A DNA stretch of 53,976 nt, from contig DIZF01000054.1 in NCBI GenBank assembly GCA_002427815.1, positions 1-53,976 of the forward strand, given 5' to 3'. The position numbers and the translations under genes are program-made. The notes beneath the pieces are model-generated. The model saw only the letters and a list, made by a program, of their open reading frames with translations, was not told the origin of the DNA and made no database searches. This DNA comes from Ramlibacter tataouinensis. Lineage in GTDB: Bacteria > Pseudomonadota > Gammaproteobacteria > Burkholderiales > Burkholderiaceae_C. Below are positions 8,984 through 17,174 of this stretch, piece by piece; position 1 is the first letter of the stretch; each line of letters opens with the position of its first letter.

Positions 8984-9904
8984 CTAGAGTTCGCGGCGGA
9001 TATCGACCAGCCGCGTCAAGCCCCAGATGATCATCAGCACCACCGCCAGCAGGATCACCGCGTTGGCCGCCGCAAGGGGGAACTGCAGGTACGAGGTCTG
9101 CACCTGGATGATCTTGCCGACCGAGGCGATCTGCTGGCCGCCCATCACGCCGATGGTGACGAAGTCGCCCATGACGATGGTGATGACGAAGATCGAGCCG
9201 ATGATGATGCCGGTGCGTGACAGCGGCACGACCACGTTCCACAGCGTCTGCCACCCCGAGGCGCCCGAATCGTTGGCCGCCTCGAGCAAACTGCGGTCGA
9301 TGCGCATCATGCTGTTGAAGATCGGCACGATCATGAACATCGTGAACAGATGCACGAACGCCAGCACCACCGAGAAATCGGAGAACAGCAGCCACTCGAT
9401 GGGCCGCTCCACCACATGCGCGCCTACCAACACCTCGTTGACCAGGCCGTTGCGCCCGAGCAGCGGCACCCACGCGATCATGCGTATCACGTTGGACGTC
9501 CAGAAGGGCACGGTGCACAGCATGAAGAGCGCCGTCTGCACGCCGGGCGACCGCACGTGAAACGCCAGGAAATAGGCGACCGAGAAGCCCAGTATCAGCG
9601 TGATGCCCCATACCAGCAGGCAGAACTTCAGCGTCGAGAGGTAGGTGGCGAGCGTCACGCAGAAGTCACCGCGCGCGTTCAGATGCCCGCAACCGTCGAA
9701 GATGGACAGGTAGTTTCTGAAGCTGAAAGCGGGGAGCAGCTCGTATTCGTTGAAGTTCCAGAAGCTCACCGCCAGGATCAGGGCAAGCGGGACCACGAAG
9801 AACAACACGAACACCGTGGCGAACGGCCCGGCCTGCCACCATGGGCTGAGTCCCCTCCCCCTTTGGGAGAGGGCCAGGGCGAGGGCAGGCGCGGGTGAAC
9901 TCAC
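8984..9904 (-). CDS. ABC transporter permease, PotB type
   Basis: First permease of the importer, 306 aa. The transmembrane part begins at WWQAGPFATVFVLFFVVPLA, and the EAA loop reads LLEAANDSGASGWQTL. The only good start is a GTG at 9904 that overlaps the receptor stop (GTGA). The first ~20 residues (SSPAPALALALSQRGRG) are unusual because they are encoded by a degenerate copy of the CCCTCTCCC/GGGAGAGGG intergenic repeat (see 9851-9890), so the original 5' end was probably replaced or extended by that element. The membrane part looks complete. Confidence 0.9.
   Translation of the reverse strand: MSSPAPALALALSQRGRGLSPWWQAGPFATVFVLFFVVPLALILAVSFWNFNEYELLPAFSFRNYLSIFDGCGHLNARGDFCVTLATYLSTLKFCLLVWGITLILGFSVAYFLAFHVRSPGVQTALFMLCTVPFWTSNVIRMIAWVPLLGRNGLVNEVLVGAHVVERPIEWLLFSDFSVVLAFVHLFTMFMIVPIFNSMMRIDRSLLEAANDSGASGWQTLWNVVVPLSRTGIIIGSIFVITIVMGDFVTIGVMGGQQIASVGKIIQVQTSYLQFPLAAANAVILLAVVLMIIWGLTRLVDIRREL
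9851..9890. repeat. CCCTCTCCC/GGGAGAGGG-type repeat inside a coding start
   Basis: The stretch CCCCTCCCCCTTTGGGAGAGGG followed, after a short gap, by CCAGGGCGAGGGC is a degenerate copy of a palindromic repeat that is widespread between genes in proteobacteria (stem CCCTCTCCC / GGGAGAGGG followed by a GGTGAGGG-like tail). Here it is translated as the N-terminus of the PotB-type permease, just after the GTG start. I identify it from memory; copy number in the genome cannot be seen from this window. Confidence 0.6.
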
Positions 9905-11172
9905 GCCGCCACGAACTCGTTCCACTTCTGGACCATGTATTCGTTCTCGTCCATGATCGCGTTCCAGCAGGCGATGCCGCCCATGCGCTGCTCGTAGCTG
10001 CCGCCGTCGCGCACCGAGCCGGTCTTGGCCAGCAGGTCGCCATGCGGGCTCTTGATGTCCCTGGCGGCGGGCTTGCCTTCCATCCAATAGGCCCACTCAT
10101 ACGGCTCCATCTTGGCCTTGGCCGTGTCCAGCACCGCGCTGTAGTAACCCTGGCGATTGAGGTAAGCGCCGGCCCAGCCGTCGAGGAACCAGTTGATGAA
10201 CTCGTAGGCGGCGTCGAGCTTCTTGCCCGACAGCGTGGCCGGCAGGCCGAAGCCCGAGGCCCAGGCGCGGTAGCCTTCCTTCAGCGGCTGAAAGACGCAG
10301 TCGATGCCCTTGGCGCGAACGGCGGTGACGGCTGGCGACCACATGGACTGGATCACCACTTCGCCCGAAGCCATCAGGTTGACCGATTCGTTGAAGTCCT
10401 TCCACAGCGAGCGGAACTGGCCGGCCTTCTTGGCGTCGATCAGCGTCTGGATGGTCAGGTCGATCTCCTTCCTGGTCATGTTGCCCTTGTCCGGGTACTT
10501 GTACTTGCCCATCGACTCGACCACCATCGCCGCATCCATGATGCCGATCGACGGGATGTTGAGGATCGAGGCCTTGCCCTTGAACTCGGGATTGAGCAGC
10601 TCGGCCCAGGTGCTGATCGGCCGCTTGATCAGGTCGGGGCGGATGCCCAGCGTGTCCGCGTTGTAGGTGGTCGGGATCAGCGACATGTACCGCGTGGGCG
10701 ATTTGGCGAACACCTTGCTCTTCTCGCCCTCAAGGAAGATCACCTTCTTGGGCGCTGTGCCCTGGTCCCCGACCTTCTTGCCGCCGACTTCGCCGCGCGT
10801 GAAGAGCGACGTGATCTTGTCGGCGTTCTTGATCCGCTTCGTGTCGATTCCCTTCAGGTTGCCGGTGGGCACGATCTTCTTGAGCGAGAAATATTCGGAG
10901 TCGAGCAGGTCAAAGCTGTTGGGCGAGGTGACGGCGCGTTTGGCCACGTCGTCGGTGGTCACGGCCACGTACTGGATGGTGATGCCGGTGTCGGCCTTGA
11001 ACTTCTCGGCGATGTCCTTGTCCTGGTTCACGGCCGTGCCCAGGTAGCGCAGCGTGACCTTCTCCTGCGCGTGGATTGCGGGCGCGAGGCCGGTGGCCAG
11101 GATGCCGGCCGTGCCTTTGAGCAGCGAGCGCCGTTGCAGGCCGGTGATTTTGGGGTCGAGGGTATCGGACAT
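9901..11172 (-). CDS. ABC transporter substrate-binding protein, PotD type
   Basis: Periplasmic receptor of 423 aa. The N-terminus has a Tat-like signal (QRRSLLKGTAGIL, twin Arg at residues 14-15) and a likely cleavage after AIHA near residue 35. The mature body has the polyamine-type fold, with RAWASGFGLPATLSGKKLDAAYEFINW near the C-terminus. Its stop overlaps the GTG of the PotB-type permease. The ATPase gene lies 37 nt upstream. Such receptors bind polyamines but also many other organic nitrogen compounds, so the adjacent hydrolases suggest a heterocyclic or ureide ligand (inference). Confidence 0.92.
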   Translation of the reverse strand: MSDTLDPKITGLQRRSLLKGTAGILATGLAPAIHAQEKVTLRYLGTAVNQDKDIAEKFKADTGITIQYVAVTTDDVAKRAVTSPNSFDLLDSEYFSLKKIVPTGNLKGIDTKRIKNADKITSLFTRGEVGGKKVGDQGTAPKKVIFLEGEKSKVFAKSPTRYMSLIPTTYNADTLGIRPDLIKRPISTWAELLNPEFKGKASILNIPSIGIMDAAMVVESMGKYKYPDKGNMTRKEIDLTIQTLIDAKKAGQFRSLWKDFNESVNLMASGEVVIQSMWSPAVTAVRAKGIDCVFQPLKEGYRAWASGFGLPATLSGKKLDAAYEFINWFLDGWAGAYLNRQGYYSAVLDTAKAKMEPYEWAYWMEGKPAARDIKSPHGDLLAKTGSVRDGGSYEQRMGGIACWNAIMDENEYMVQKWNEFVAA

Positions 11173-11209
11173 GGTGAACGCTCCTTGCGGTTGAAAAACG
11201 GGTGGCGGC

Positions 11210-12229
11210 TCAGGCGTGCAGCGCGTGCGCGTTGTGATGCGCCCAGGAAAGGTGCACAGCTTCGCCGGGCAGGTAGCGCTGCGATGCGAACTGGGCTTCC
11301 GGCAGCATGACCGACACCTCCGCGAGGCCGGCCGCATCCTGCGCCTGCAGGCCCAGCAGCACGTAGCTGCCCTGGTACTCCACGTCGGTGACGGTGCCGG
11401 GAATGCCCGAAGCGCCGTCACCGGACGACGAGATCCGCATGTGGTCGCTGCGGACGGCGACCTTGCCGGCATCGGTCTGGATCACGTTGTGACCGCCCAT
11501 GAAGCGGGCGATGAATTCGGTGGCCGGTGCGTTGTACACCTCGTAAGGCGAGCCCACCTGCTCGATCCGGCCCTGATTCATCACCACCACGGTGTCGGCC
11601 AGCGCCATCGCTTCCTCCTGCGAGTGCGTGACGTGGATGAACGTCAGGCGCAGTTCCTTCTGCCAGCGCCGCAGCTCGGCGCGCATCTGGATGCGAAGGA
11701 ACGGGTCGAGCGCCGACAGCGGTTCATCGAGCAGCAGCACGCGTGGCTGCGTAATGAGCGCGCGCGCCAGCGCCACCCGCTGCTGCTGCCCGCCCGAAAG
11801 CTCGCCCGGCTTGCGCTGCGCCAGGTGCCCCATGGCCACGCGCTCCAGCAGATCGCGGGCCTGCTGGTGGCGCTGCGCCATGGCGATGCCTTTCATCTTC
11901 AGGCTGAAGGCCACGTTGTCCAGCGCGGACAGATGCGGGAACAAGGCGAAGCTCTGGAACATCATGGCCGTGCCGCGCGCCGCGGCGGGAAGCACCGTGA
12001 TATTGCGGTCTTCCAGCAGGATGTCGCCGCTGGTCACGCTTTCGTAGCCGGCGATCATGCGCAGTGTGGTGGTCTTCCCGCAGCCCGAGGGGCCGAGCAG
12101 GCAGCAATAGCTCGCCCCGGCGATGCGCAGATCGATGCCGTCCACCGCGGGCGGCGTGCCTTGCGCATAGCGCTTGGTTAGCGCAATCAATTCGATGGCA
12201 TAGGGATGAGAGCCTGCGGCAGCGTCCAT
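11210..12229 (-). CDS. ABC transporter ATP-binding protein, PotA type
   Basis: ATPase of 339 aa and first gene of the minus-strand operon. Walker A GPSGCGKTT is at about 46-54, signature LSGGQQQR at 144-151, Walker B LLLDEP at 165-170 and the switch His in HVTHSQEE. The C-terminal TOBE domain (HMRISS, GTVTDVEYQGSYVLLGL) is typical of PotA/CysA-type proteins. I chose the ATG at 12229 (MDAAAGSHPYAIEL). ATG codons at 12247 and 12271 are in frame, and the latter would overlap the candidate operator. It drives uptake through the two permeases downstream. Confidence 0.92.
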   Translation of the reverse strand: MDAAAGSHPYAIELIALTKRYAQGTPPAVDGIDLRIAGASYCCLLGPSGCGKTTTLRMIAGYESVTSGDILLEDRNITVLPAAARGTAMMFQSFALFPHLSALDNVAFSLKMKGIAMAQRHQQARDLLERVAMGHLAQRKPGELSGGQQQRVALARALITQPRVLLLDEPLSALDPFLRIQMRAELRRWQKELRLTFIHVTHSQEEAMALADTVVVMNQGRIEQVGSPYEVYNAPATEFIARFMGGHNVIQTDAGKVAVRSDHMRISSSGDGASGIPGTVTDVEYQGSYVLLGLQAQDAAGLAEVSVMLPEAQFASQRYLPGEAVHLSWAHHNAHALHA

Positions 12230-12261
12230 GCGGACCTGCGAACGCATAACTCGTGCCAGCG

Positions 12262-12294
12262 TTGTACGCAATCAAGTGGCGGGAATGTGTACAA
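12262..12294. promoter_or_regulatory. candidate operator between divergent operons
   Basis: Inverted repeat TTGTAC (12262-12267), 21-nt spacer, GTACAA (12289-12294) in the short gap between the minus-strand ABC operon (start 12229) and the plus-strand AtzD-like gene (start 12365). The position and TTGT/ACAA arms fit a GntR/FCD or LysR-type site that could control both directions. Seen in sequence; the regulator assignment is inference. Confidence 0.45.
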
Positions 12295-12364
12295 GAGCGC
12301 ACGGCAAAGGTGCGGTGGCCCAAAACTTGCGAAGGTGGAGATCCTCAAATGGTGCGCGACAAAC

Positions 12365-13456
12365 ATGGCTCAACAGGTTGATCTTTATCGCATCCCGATG
12401 CAGGGCCCCGGCGACATGTCGGGCCTCGAAAAGCTTCTGCGGGAGGGTGCCTTTTCCGCCCACGACATCGTCGCGGTTCTCGGCAAAACCGAAGGCAACG
12501 GCGGTGTCAATGACTTCACCCGCGAATATGCGGCTTCATCCTTTTGCCGCGTACTTGCGCCACTTCTCGGCTGCACACCGGCGGAAGTCGAGCACCGGGT
12601 TGCGCTGGTCATGTCCGGCGGGACCGAAGGCGTGTTGAGCCCGCACGCATCGGTGTTCGTGCGGCGCAGCGTCGAACCCGGAACTGGCGCGGGAGCGCGC
12701 CTGGCAATAGGCGTGGCGCATACGCGCGACTTCCTGCCAGAAGAGCTCGGCCGCAGCGCGCAGATCGAGGAAACCGCGCGCGCGGTGCGCGAAGCCCTGC
12801 GCGACGCCGGCATCGAACATCCGACGGACGTGCATTTCGTGCAGATCAAGTGTCCGCTGCTCACTGCGGAGCGCGTGGAAGCTGCGCGCGCGCGCGGCAA
12901 GCTGCCGCTGACGACCGACGCTTACGCATCGATGGCGTATTCGCGCGGGGCTTCCGCGCTTGGCGTCGCCGCCGCCCTGCACGAGATTGCAACGCCGGTG
13001 CCGGAGAATGCCGTTCTCGAGGACTTCGGGTTGTATTCGACTGTGGCGTCGGCCTCCGCCGGCATCGAACTGCTGCACAGCGTGGTCGTCGTCATGGGCA
13101 ACTCCGAAGCGGCAGCCGGCGACCTGGTGATCGGCCATTCCATCATGGAAGACGCGATCGACCTGCAAGGGGTCATGAAGGCCTTCGCCAGTGTGGGGCT
13201 GAACGGGTTTGCGGTAGACACCACCCGTGTCGTCAACGTATTCGCCAAAGCCGAGTCGTCGCCGAACGGCTCCATTCGCGGCTTTCGCCACACGATGCTC
13301 GACGACACGGACATCACGCCGACGCGGCACGCACGCGCGGCAGTGGGCGGACTCATCGCGGGCGTTGCCGGATGTGGTGCCATCTATGTTTCCGGCGGCG
13401 CCGAGCATCAGGGACCGGCGGGGGGAGGTCCCCTGGCAGTTATTGCACGCGCTTAG
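12365..13456 (+). CDS. cyanuric acid amidohydrolase / barbiturase family ring-opening hydrolase
   Basis: Protein of 363 aa in the small AtzD/TrzD/barbiturase family, which opens cyanuric acid or barbituric acid rings. The three-fold Lys-Ser pseudo-symmetry is visible: K41 (LGKTEGNGGVNDFTR) with S84 (VMSGGTEGVLSPH), K162 (VQIKCPLLT) with S231 (VASASAGIEL), and K295 (NVFAKAESSP) with S343 (YVSGGAEHQGPAGGG). VQIKCPLLT, SRGASALG and TRHARA resemble AtzD more than barbiturase. The second Ser of the usual SSG (residue 232) is Ala. The ATG at 12365 matches the family start. It is divergent from the importer/amidohydrolase operon, implying a shared substrate. Expected product is carboxybiuret/biuret or ureidomalonate; which one is open. 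Confidence 0.88.
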   Translation: MAQQVDLYRIPMQGPGDMSGLEKLLREGAFSAHDIVAVLGKTEGNGGVNDFTREYAASSFCRVLAPLLGCTPAEVEHRVALVMSGGTEGVLSPHASVFVRRSVEPGTGAGARLAIGVAHTRDFLPEELGRSAQIEETARAVREALRDAGIEHPTDVHFVQIKCPLLTAERVEAARARGKLPLTTDAYASMAYSRGASALGVAAALHEIATPVPENAVLEDFGLYSTVASASAGIELLHSVVVVMGNSEAAAGDLVIGHSIMEDAIDLQGVMKAFASVGLNGFAVDTTRVVNVFAKAESSPNGSIRGFRHTMLDDTDITPTRHARAAVGGLIAGVAGCGAIYVSGGAEHQGPAGGGPLAVIARA

Positions 13457-13757
13457 CGTCCAGTCTGGAGGCCCCGGCGCCAAAGGTGATCGAGGCGCGC
13501 AGCAACACGACGTGGACGGCGCCGCCGATTCGTTACTCTCGTGTAGCCCCGGACCTTGCACCACCGGTCTTTCACACTGACAAGTCCTTGCGCTGGTCCC
13601 TGCCATCTCCACTGTCCGGTTTGCGCCGCCGAATCTCGACCACCGCACTGACTCGCATGGCACTTACAGTTCGTCATGGCTCGGCTGGGACATGATTTGA
13701 ATGCTTACCAGCCCCGGGGCAAGAGATGGAATCCGATATGATTTCCCCGGCCGTAAC
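13457..13757. other. intergenic region, no gene seen
   Basis: About 300 nt between the AtzD-like gene and the PLP aldolase gene. Frames here are shadows with no recognisable protein. A weak dyad GGAATC (13728-13733) / GATTTCC (13740-13746) lies just upstream of the next start and may be regulatory. No terminator with a T tract was found. Confidence 0.4.
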
Positions 13758-14843
13758 ATGCTGATAGATTTGCGCACCGACTTTGTGAGCACACCCACCG
13801 AGGAGATGATCGAGGCTATGGCGCGTGCCGCCCGGCAACCGCCTTCATTCGGCCTGCGCGACGACCCGATCGTTGCCGAACTTGAAGCGCTGGCCGCGCA
13901 GACTCTCGGCAAAGAAGACACGCTCTTTTGCGCAACCTGCGCCGCCGCCAACCAGATCGCGATCCATCTTCATTGCCGGCCGGGCGAGGCGATCGTTGCC
14001 GAGGCAGGCGCGCACATCATTACCTCCGAAGCAGGGGCTCACGCAGCGCTGTCGGGCACGGTGATCCATCCCTTGAGCGCTCATCCGGCCGTGCCCAGGC
14101 CTGGAGAGGTGGAAAGCGCGTTCTCGCCGGCGGTGCCGCAGCGCTCGCGTTCGGCCTTGCTCTGGTTGGAGAACACACACGTCGGCTCGGGCGGCACGGT
14201 GCTCAGTCGTGAGTTCATGCACGAGATGATTCTGTGCGCGAGGCAGGGAGGCGCGCACGCGCATCTCGACGGCAGCCGGATCTTCAACGCCGCCGCGGCG
14301 CTTGGCGCCAGTGCGGCCGAGGTTGGCCGCGAGTTCGACAGTGTCGCTGCGAGTCTCAACAAGGGCTTGGGAGCGCCGATGGGTGCCGTGCTGGCCGGCT
14401 CGCGCGCTTTCATCGGGCAAGCCACCCGCGTGCGGCAGATGTTCGGGGGAGGGTGGCGCCCCGCGCACATCCCCGCAGCAGCGGCGATCGTGGCGCTGAG
14501 AACCATGGTCGATCGCATTGCCGACGACCACGCGCGCGCCCGCGAACTGGCCGCAGGCTTGCGCGGCATCGAGGGGCTGCAGGTCGACCTTGGCCAAGTG
14601 CAAACCAATATCGTGTTCGTCGGCCTCAAGTCCACTTTCCAGGCGCCGGCGCTGGTTGAATTGCTGCGCCAGCGCGGCGTGCTCGCCATGCAACTCGCGC
14701 CAGATCGTCTGCGTCTGGTGCTGTGGCACGGCATCGGACGGCTTCAGGTGGACCGTACGGTCGAGGCGTTCCGCGATGCTCTGCATCATGCGCTCACTGC
14801 AACTGCGGCAGCGCCGCAGCGAACTCACCCGATTCACAAGTAA
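13758..14843 (+). CDS. threonine aldolase / beta-eliminating lyase family PLP enzyme
   Basis: Fold-type I PLP enzyme of 361 aa. The N-terminus MLIDLRTDFVSTPTEEM matches low-specificity L-threonine aldolases. Further motifs are LENTH at 137-141, HLDGSRIFNA at 169-178 and the Schiff-base Lys at about K202 in SLNKGLGAPMG. It would cleave a 3-hydroxy-amino acid to glycine plus aldehyde, or eliminate a beta substituent. The ATG at 13758 is chosen over 13701 because it coincides with the family start. The class IV aminotransferase follows after 12 nt. The substrate is unknown. Confidence 0.88.
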   Translation: MLIDLRTDFVSTPTEEMIEAMARAARQPPSFGLRDDPIVAELEALAAQTLGKEDTLFCATCAAANQIAIHLHCRPGEAIVAEAGAHIITSEAGAHAALSGTVIHPLSAHPAVPRPGEVESAFSPAVPQRSRSALLWLENTHVGSGGTVLSREFMHEMILCARQGGAHAHLDGSRIFNAAAALGASAAEVGREFDSVAASLNKGLGAPMGAVLAGSRAFIGQATRVRQMFGGGWRPAHIPAAAAIVALRTMVDRIADDHARARELAAGLRGIEGLQVDLGQVQTNIVFVGLKSTFQAPALVELLRQRGVLAMQLAPDRLRLVLWHGIGRLQVDRTVEAFRDALHHALTATAAAPQRTHPIHK

Positions 14844-14855
14844 GGAGCCAGTCCC

Positions 14856-15770
14856 ATGTCCGGCACGATTTACATTCTCATGGACGGCGAAGCCGTGCCA
14901 CAGGATCAGGCGGTGATTCCCGTCACGGCGCCGGCGGTGGCGTACGCCAGCGCCGTCTTTGAAGGGATCAGGGCGTATTGGAGCGACCGCGACCGCCAGA
15001 TGTACGTCTTTCGGCTTGACGACCACCTGCGCCGCCTCCAGTTCTCGATGCGCGCGATGCGTTATGGCGTGCAATACGAGCTCGATGCCTTGCGCCAGCA
15101 GGTGCTCAAGGCGATCCGGGTCAATGAATTGCGCCAGGACATTCACCTGAGGATGACTGCGCTGATCACAGGCACGACCGCGATCACCACGAGCGCGCCC
15201 GTGCTGTTGGCCGTGACAGCTGGGCCGTATCCGCCGAACCAGTGGGTGGACCGCGGCATGGCGGTTGGCGTGAGCTCCTGGCAGCGTGTGCACGACAGCT
15301 CCAGCCCCCCGCGCATCAAGGCGACGGCCAACTACAGCAATGGCCGGCTCGCGATGCTCGAGGCCAAGGAAAACGGCTATGACGCGGCCTTGATGCTGAC
15401 GCGCGAAGGGAAGGTGGCTGAAGCGCCGGTGGCAACCTGCTTCCTGGTGCGCAACGGGCAGGTGCTGACGCCCGCGTGCACCGACGGGATCCTCGAAAGC
15501 ATCACGCGCGACACGCTGATCAAGCTGTTCAACGAGGAACTGAAGACGCCGGTGCAGGAGCGGTCCGTGGATCGCACCGAACTGTACGACGCGGAAGAAC
15601 TGTTCCTCTGCGGCTCGGGCTGGGAAGTGACACCGGTGGCGAGCGTCGACCGCATCCCCATGAAGGTGGCGGCGCCCGGTTCGATCACGCGCCGCGTTCG
15701 GGACACCTACCTGAAGGCGGTGCGGGGCGAATTGCCGGGCCGCCAGGAGTGGCTCACGCCCGTGTGGTGA
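14856..15770 (+). CDS. class IV aminotransferase (branched-chain amino acid aminotransferase-like)
   Basis: Fold-type IV PLP aminotransferase of 304 aa. FEGIRAY at 35-41 and the cofactor Lys at about K155 (RIKATANYSNGRLAMLEA) are typical of IlvE-type enzymes, and EAPVATCFLV and CTDGILESITRDT also fit. It transfers an amino group between an amino acid and 2-oxoglutarate. It is coupled to the aldolase-like gene upstream (12 nt gap, AAGGAG before ATG) and followed by two Bug receptors, so it is probably catabolic and not the housekeeping ilvE. Confidence 0.88.
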   Translation: MSGTIYILMDGEAVPQDQAVIPVTAPAVAYASAVFEGIRAYWSDRDRQMYVFRLDDHLRRLQFSMRAMRYGVQYELDALRQQVLKAIRVNELRQDIHLRMTALITGTTAITTSAPVLLAVTAGPYPPNQWVDRGMAVGVSSWQRVHDSSSPPRIKATANYSNGRLAMLEAKENGYDAALMLTREGKVAEAPVATCFLVRNGQVLTPACTDGILESITRDTLIKLFNEELKTPVQERSVDRTELYDAEELFLCGSGWEVTPVASVDRIPMKVAAPGSITRRVRDTYLKAVRGELPGRQEWLTPVW

Positions 15771-15837
15771 CATCGCTGCTCGCTGCTCGCCACTCGATTC
15801 TGTCTGTTCCAACCCAAGCTTTCCAAAGGAAGACACC

Positions 15838-16845
15838 ATGATCACGTCATCGCTCAGCGGCCTCCGCCTGCGGCTCATCGTGGGCACCGCAAGTGCTCTG
15901 TGCGGCGCTATCTTGCTGTCTGCGCCGGCGCACGCCCAAGGAAGCTACCCGGACAAGCCAATTCGCCTGATGGTCGGCTTTCCTCCGGGAACGGCCACCG
16001 ACACCGTGGCGCGGCTGGTTGCGCAGCGCCTTACCGAGACCAAGGGCTGGACCGTCGTGGTGGAAAACAAGACCGGCGTTTCCGGCAGCCTCGCCGCCGG
16101 CGAAGTGGCACGTGCTGCCCCTACCGGCTATACGCTGCTGCTCTCGGCAGCCGGGCCGCTGGCGACCAATCCCAATCTCTACAAGAACATCACGTACGAC
16201 ACCATGCGCGACTTCACGCCCATCGCCCGCGTGGCTGACATCAGCTATGTGATCGTGGTGGGGGCCAACTCCCCGGCCAAGTCGCTGCAGGATCTGATCG
16301 CGCTCGGGAAGTCCAAGCCCGGCGAGCTGAATTTCGGCAGCATCGGCGTTGGCTCCACTCAGCACCTCATCGCCGCGACGTTCCTGTCCCGGGCGGGCTT
16401 GTCGATGAAGCACATTCCCTATAAGGGCAGCGTCGACGTCCTGTCGGGGGCCCTCGCTGGTGACGTGGCGTTTTACGTCGATACCGCAGTGGCTGCCGCG
16501 CCTCAGGTGACCGCCGGGCGGCTCAGGGCACTGGGAGTCACTTCGGCCAGGCGAGTCAGCAATTTGCCCGACCTGCCCACGCTGGACCAACAAGGTCTCA
16601 AGGGCTTTGACATGCCAAACTGGCTGGTGCTCGTGGGCCCGGCGAACATGCCTGCGTCGGTGATCGAGGTGTTGAGCCGGGAGGTCAACGGCATGGTTCG
16701 CACCGAGGACTTCCGCGCCCGCCTGGTCAAGTTGGGCACTGAGCCGCGCGGGGACATGAGTTCCGCAGAGGTCGGCGCGTTCATCAAGAGCGAACTAGGC
16801 AAGTGGAAACAGGCGCTGGACGATTCCGGAGCGAAAGCAGAGTAA
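15838..16845 (+). CDS. Bug-family tripartite tricarboxylate receptor (TctC-like)
   Basis: Periplasmic solute receptor of 335 aa. The signal peptide ends at SAPAHA|QG near residue 33. The family opening YPDKPIRLMVGFPPGTATD and the central HIPYKGS are present. Bug proteins bind carboxylates or aromatic acids, usually for a TctAB membrane pair, but no tctA or tctB lies in this window. GGAAG precedes the ATG. It lies 67 nt after the aminotransferase and is probably in the same transcript. Confidence 0.93.
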   Translation: MITSSLSGLRLRLIVGTASALCGAILLSAPAHAQGSYPDKPIRLMVGFPPGTATDTVARLVAQRLTETKGWTVVVENKTGVSGSLAAGEVARAAPTGYTLLLSAAGPLATNPNLYKNITYDTMRDFTPIARVADISYVIVVGANSPAKSLQDLIALGKSKPGELNFGSIGVGSTQHLIAATFLSRAGLSMKHIPYKGSVDVLSGALAGDVAFYVDTAVAAAPQVTAGRLRALGVTSARRVSNLPDLPTLDQQGLKGFDMPNWLVLVGPANMPASVIEVLSREVNGMVRTEDFRARLVKLGTEPRGDMSSAEVGAFIKSELGKWKQALDDSGAKAE

Positions 16846-17174
16846 AGGACGGCCGAGGGGCGCAGGGGAGCGCACGTTGGGCGTCCCCGCCATGCGACGG
16901 ATTGCGAGCCCGGCGGTCGTTTCCCGGCCGTAAGAGGGCAGGCGACAGGTACATCCATCGCATGAACGCATGTGTCGTACTGACAAAGTACGTACTCCCA
17001 TCACCGTTTCGGGGGTTTTTTCACCCTTGGCTGCAGCGCGATAGTCGCGTACAAGGCGATCTGAGAAGTCGGCTTTTTCGTTGCCGGGCCCAAGGTACTT
17101 CTTGCGCAGAATTCAAGCCGATTCTCGCCGCACTCGAGGCGGCGCCTATCATCCATCCACTCCATCGATTCACC
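16846..17174. other. intergenic region with a palindrome
   Basis: About 330 nt between two Bug receptor genes. No gene is supported. It contains the perfect inverted repeat at 16977-16991 and a nearby GGGGGTTTTTTCACCC stretch at about 17012-17027 that could be part of a weak terminator or a leader. The gap suggests that the second receptor has its own promoter. Confidence 0.45.
16977..16991. promoter_or_regulatory. candidate LysR-type operator
   Basis: Perfect inverted repeat GTACT (16977-16981), spacer GACAA, AGTAC (16987-16991), about 185 nt upstream of the Bug gene at 17175. The size and spacing suit a LysR-type box, but no LysR gene is adjacent, so the regulator is unknown. Confidence 0.35.

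Noticed and set aside
13845..15887. 680-codon minus-strand open frame opposite the aldolase and aminotransferase genes
   Set aside because: Composition (His/Arg/Gly-rich, no domains) is typical of antisense frames in high-GC coding DNA, and both plus-strand genes have clear families.
17012..17027. GGGGG-TTTTTT-CACCC as an intrinsic terminator
   Set aside because: The T run is in the loop rather than after the stem, so it does not fit a Rho-independent terminator.
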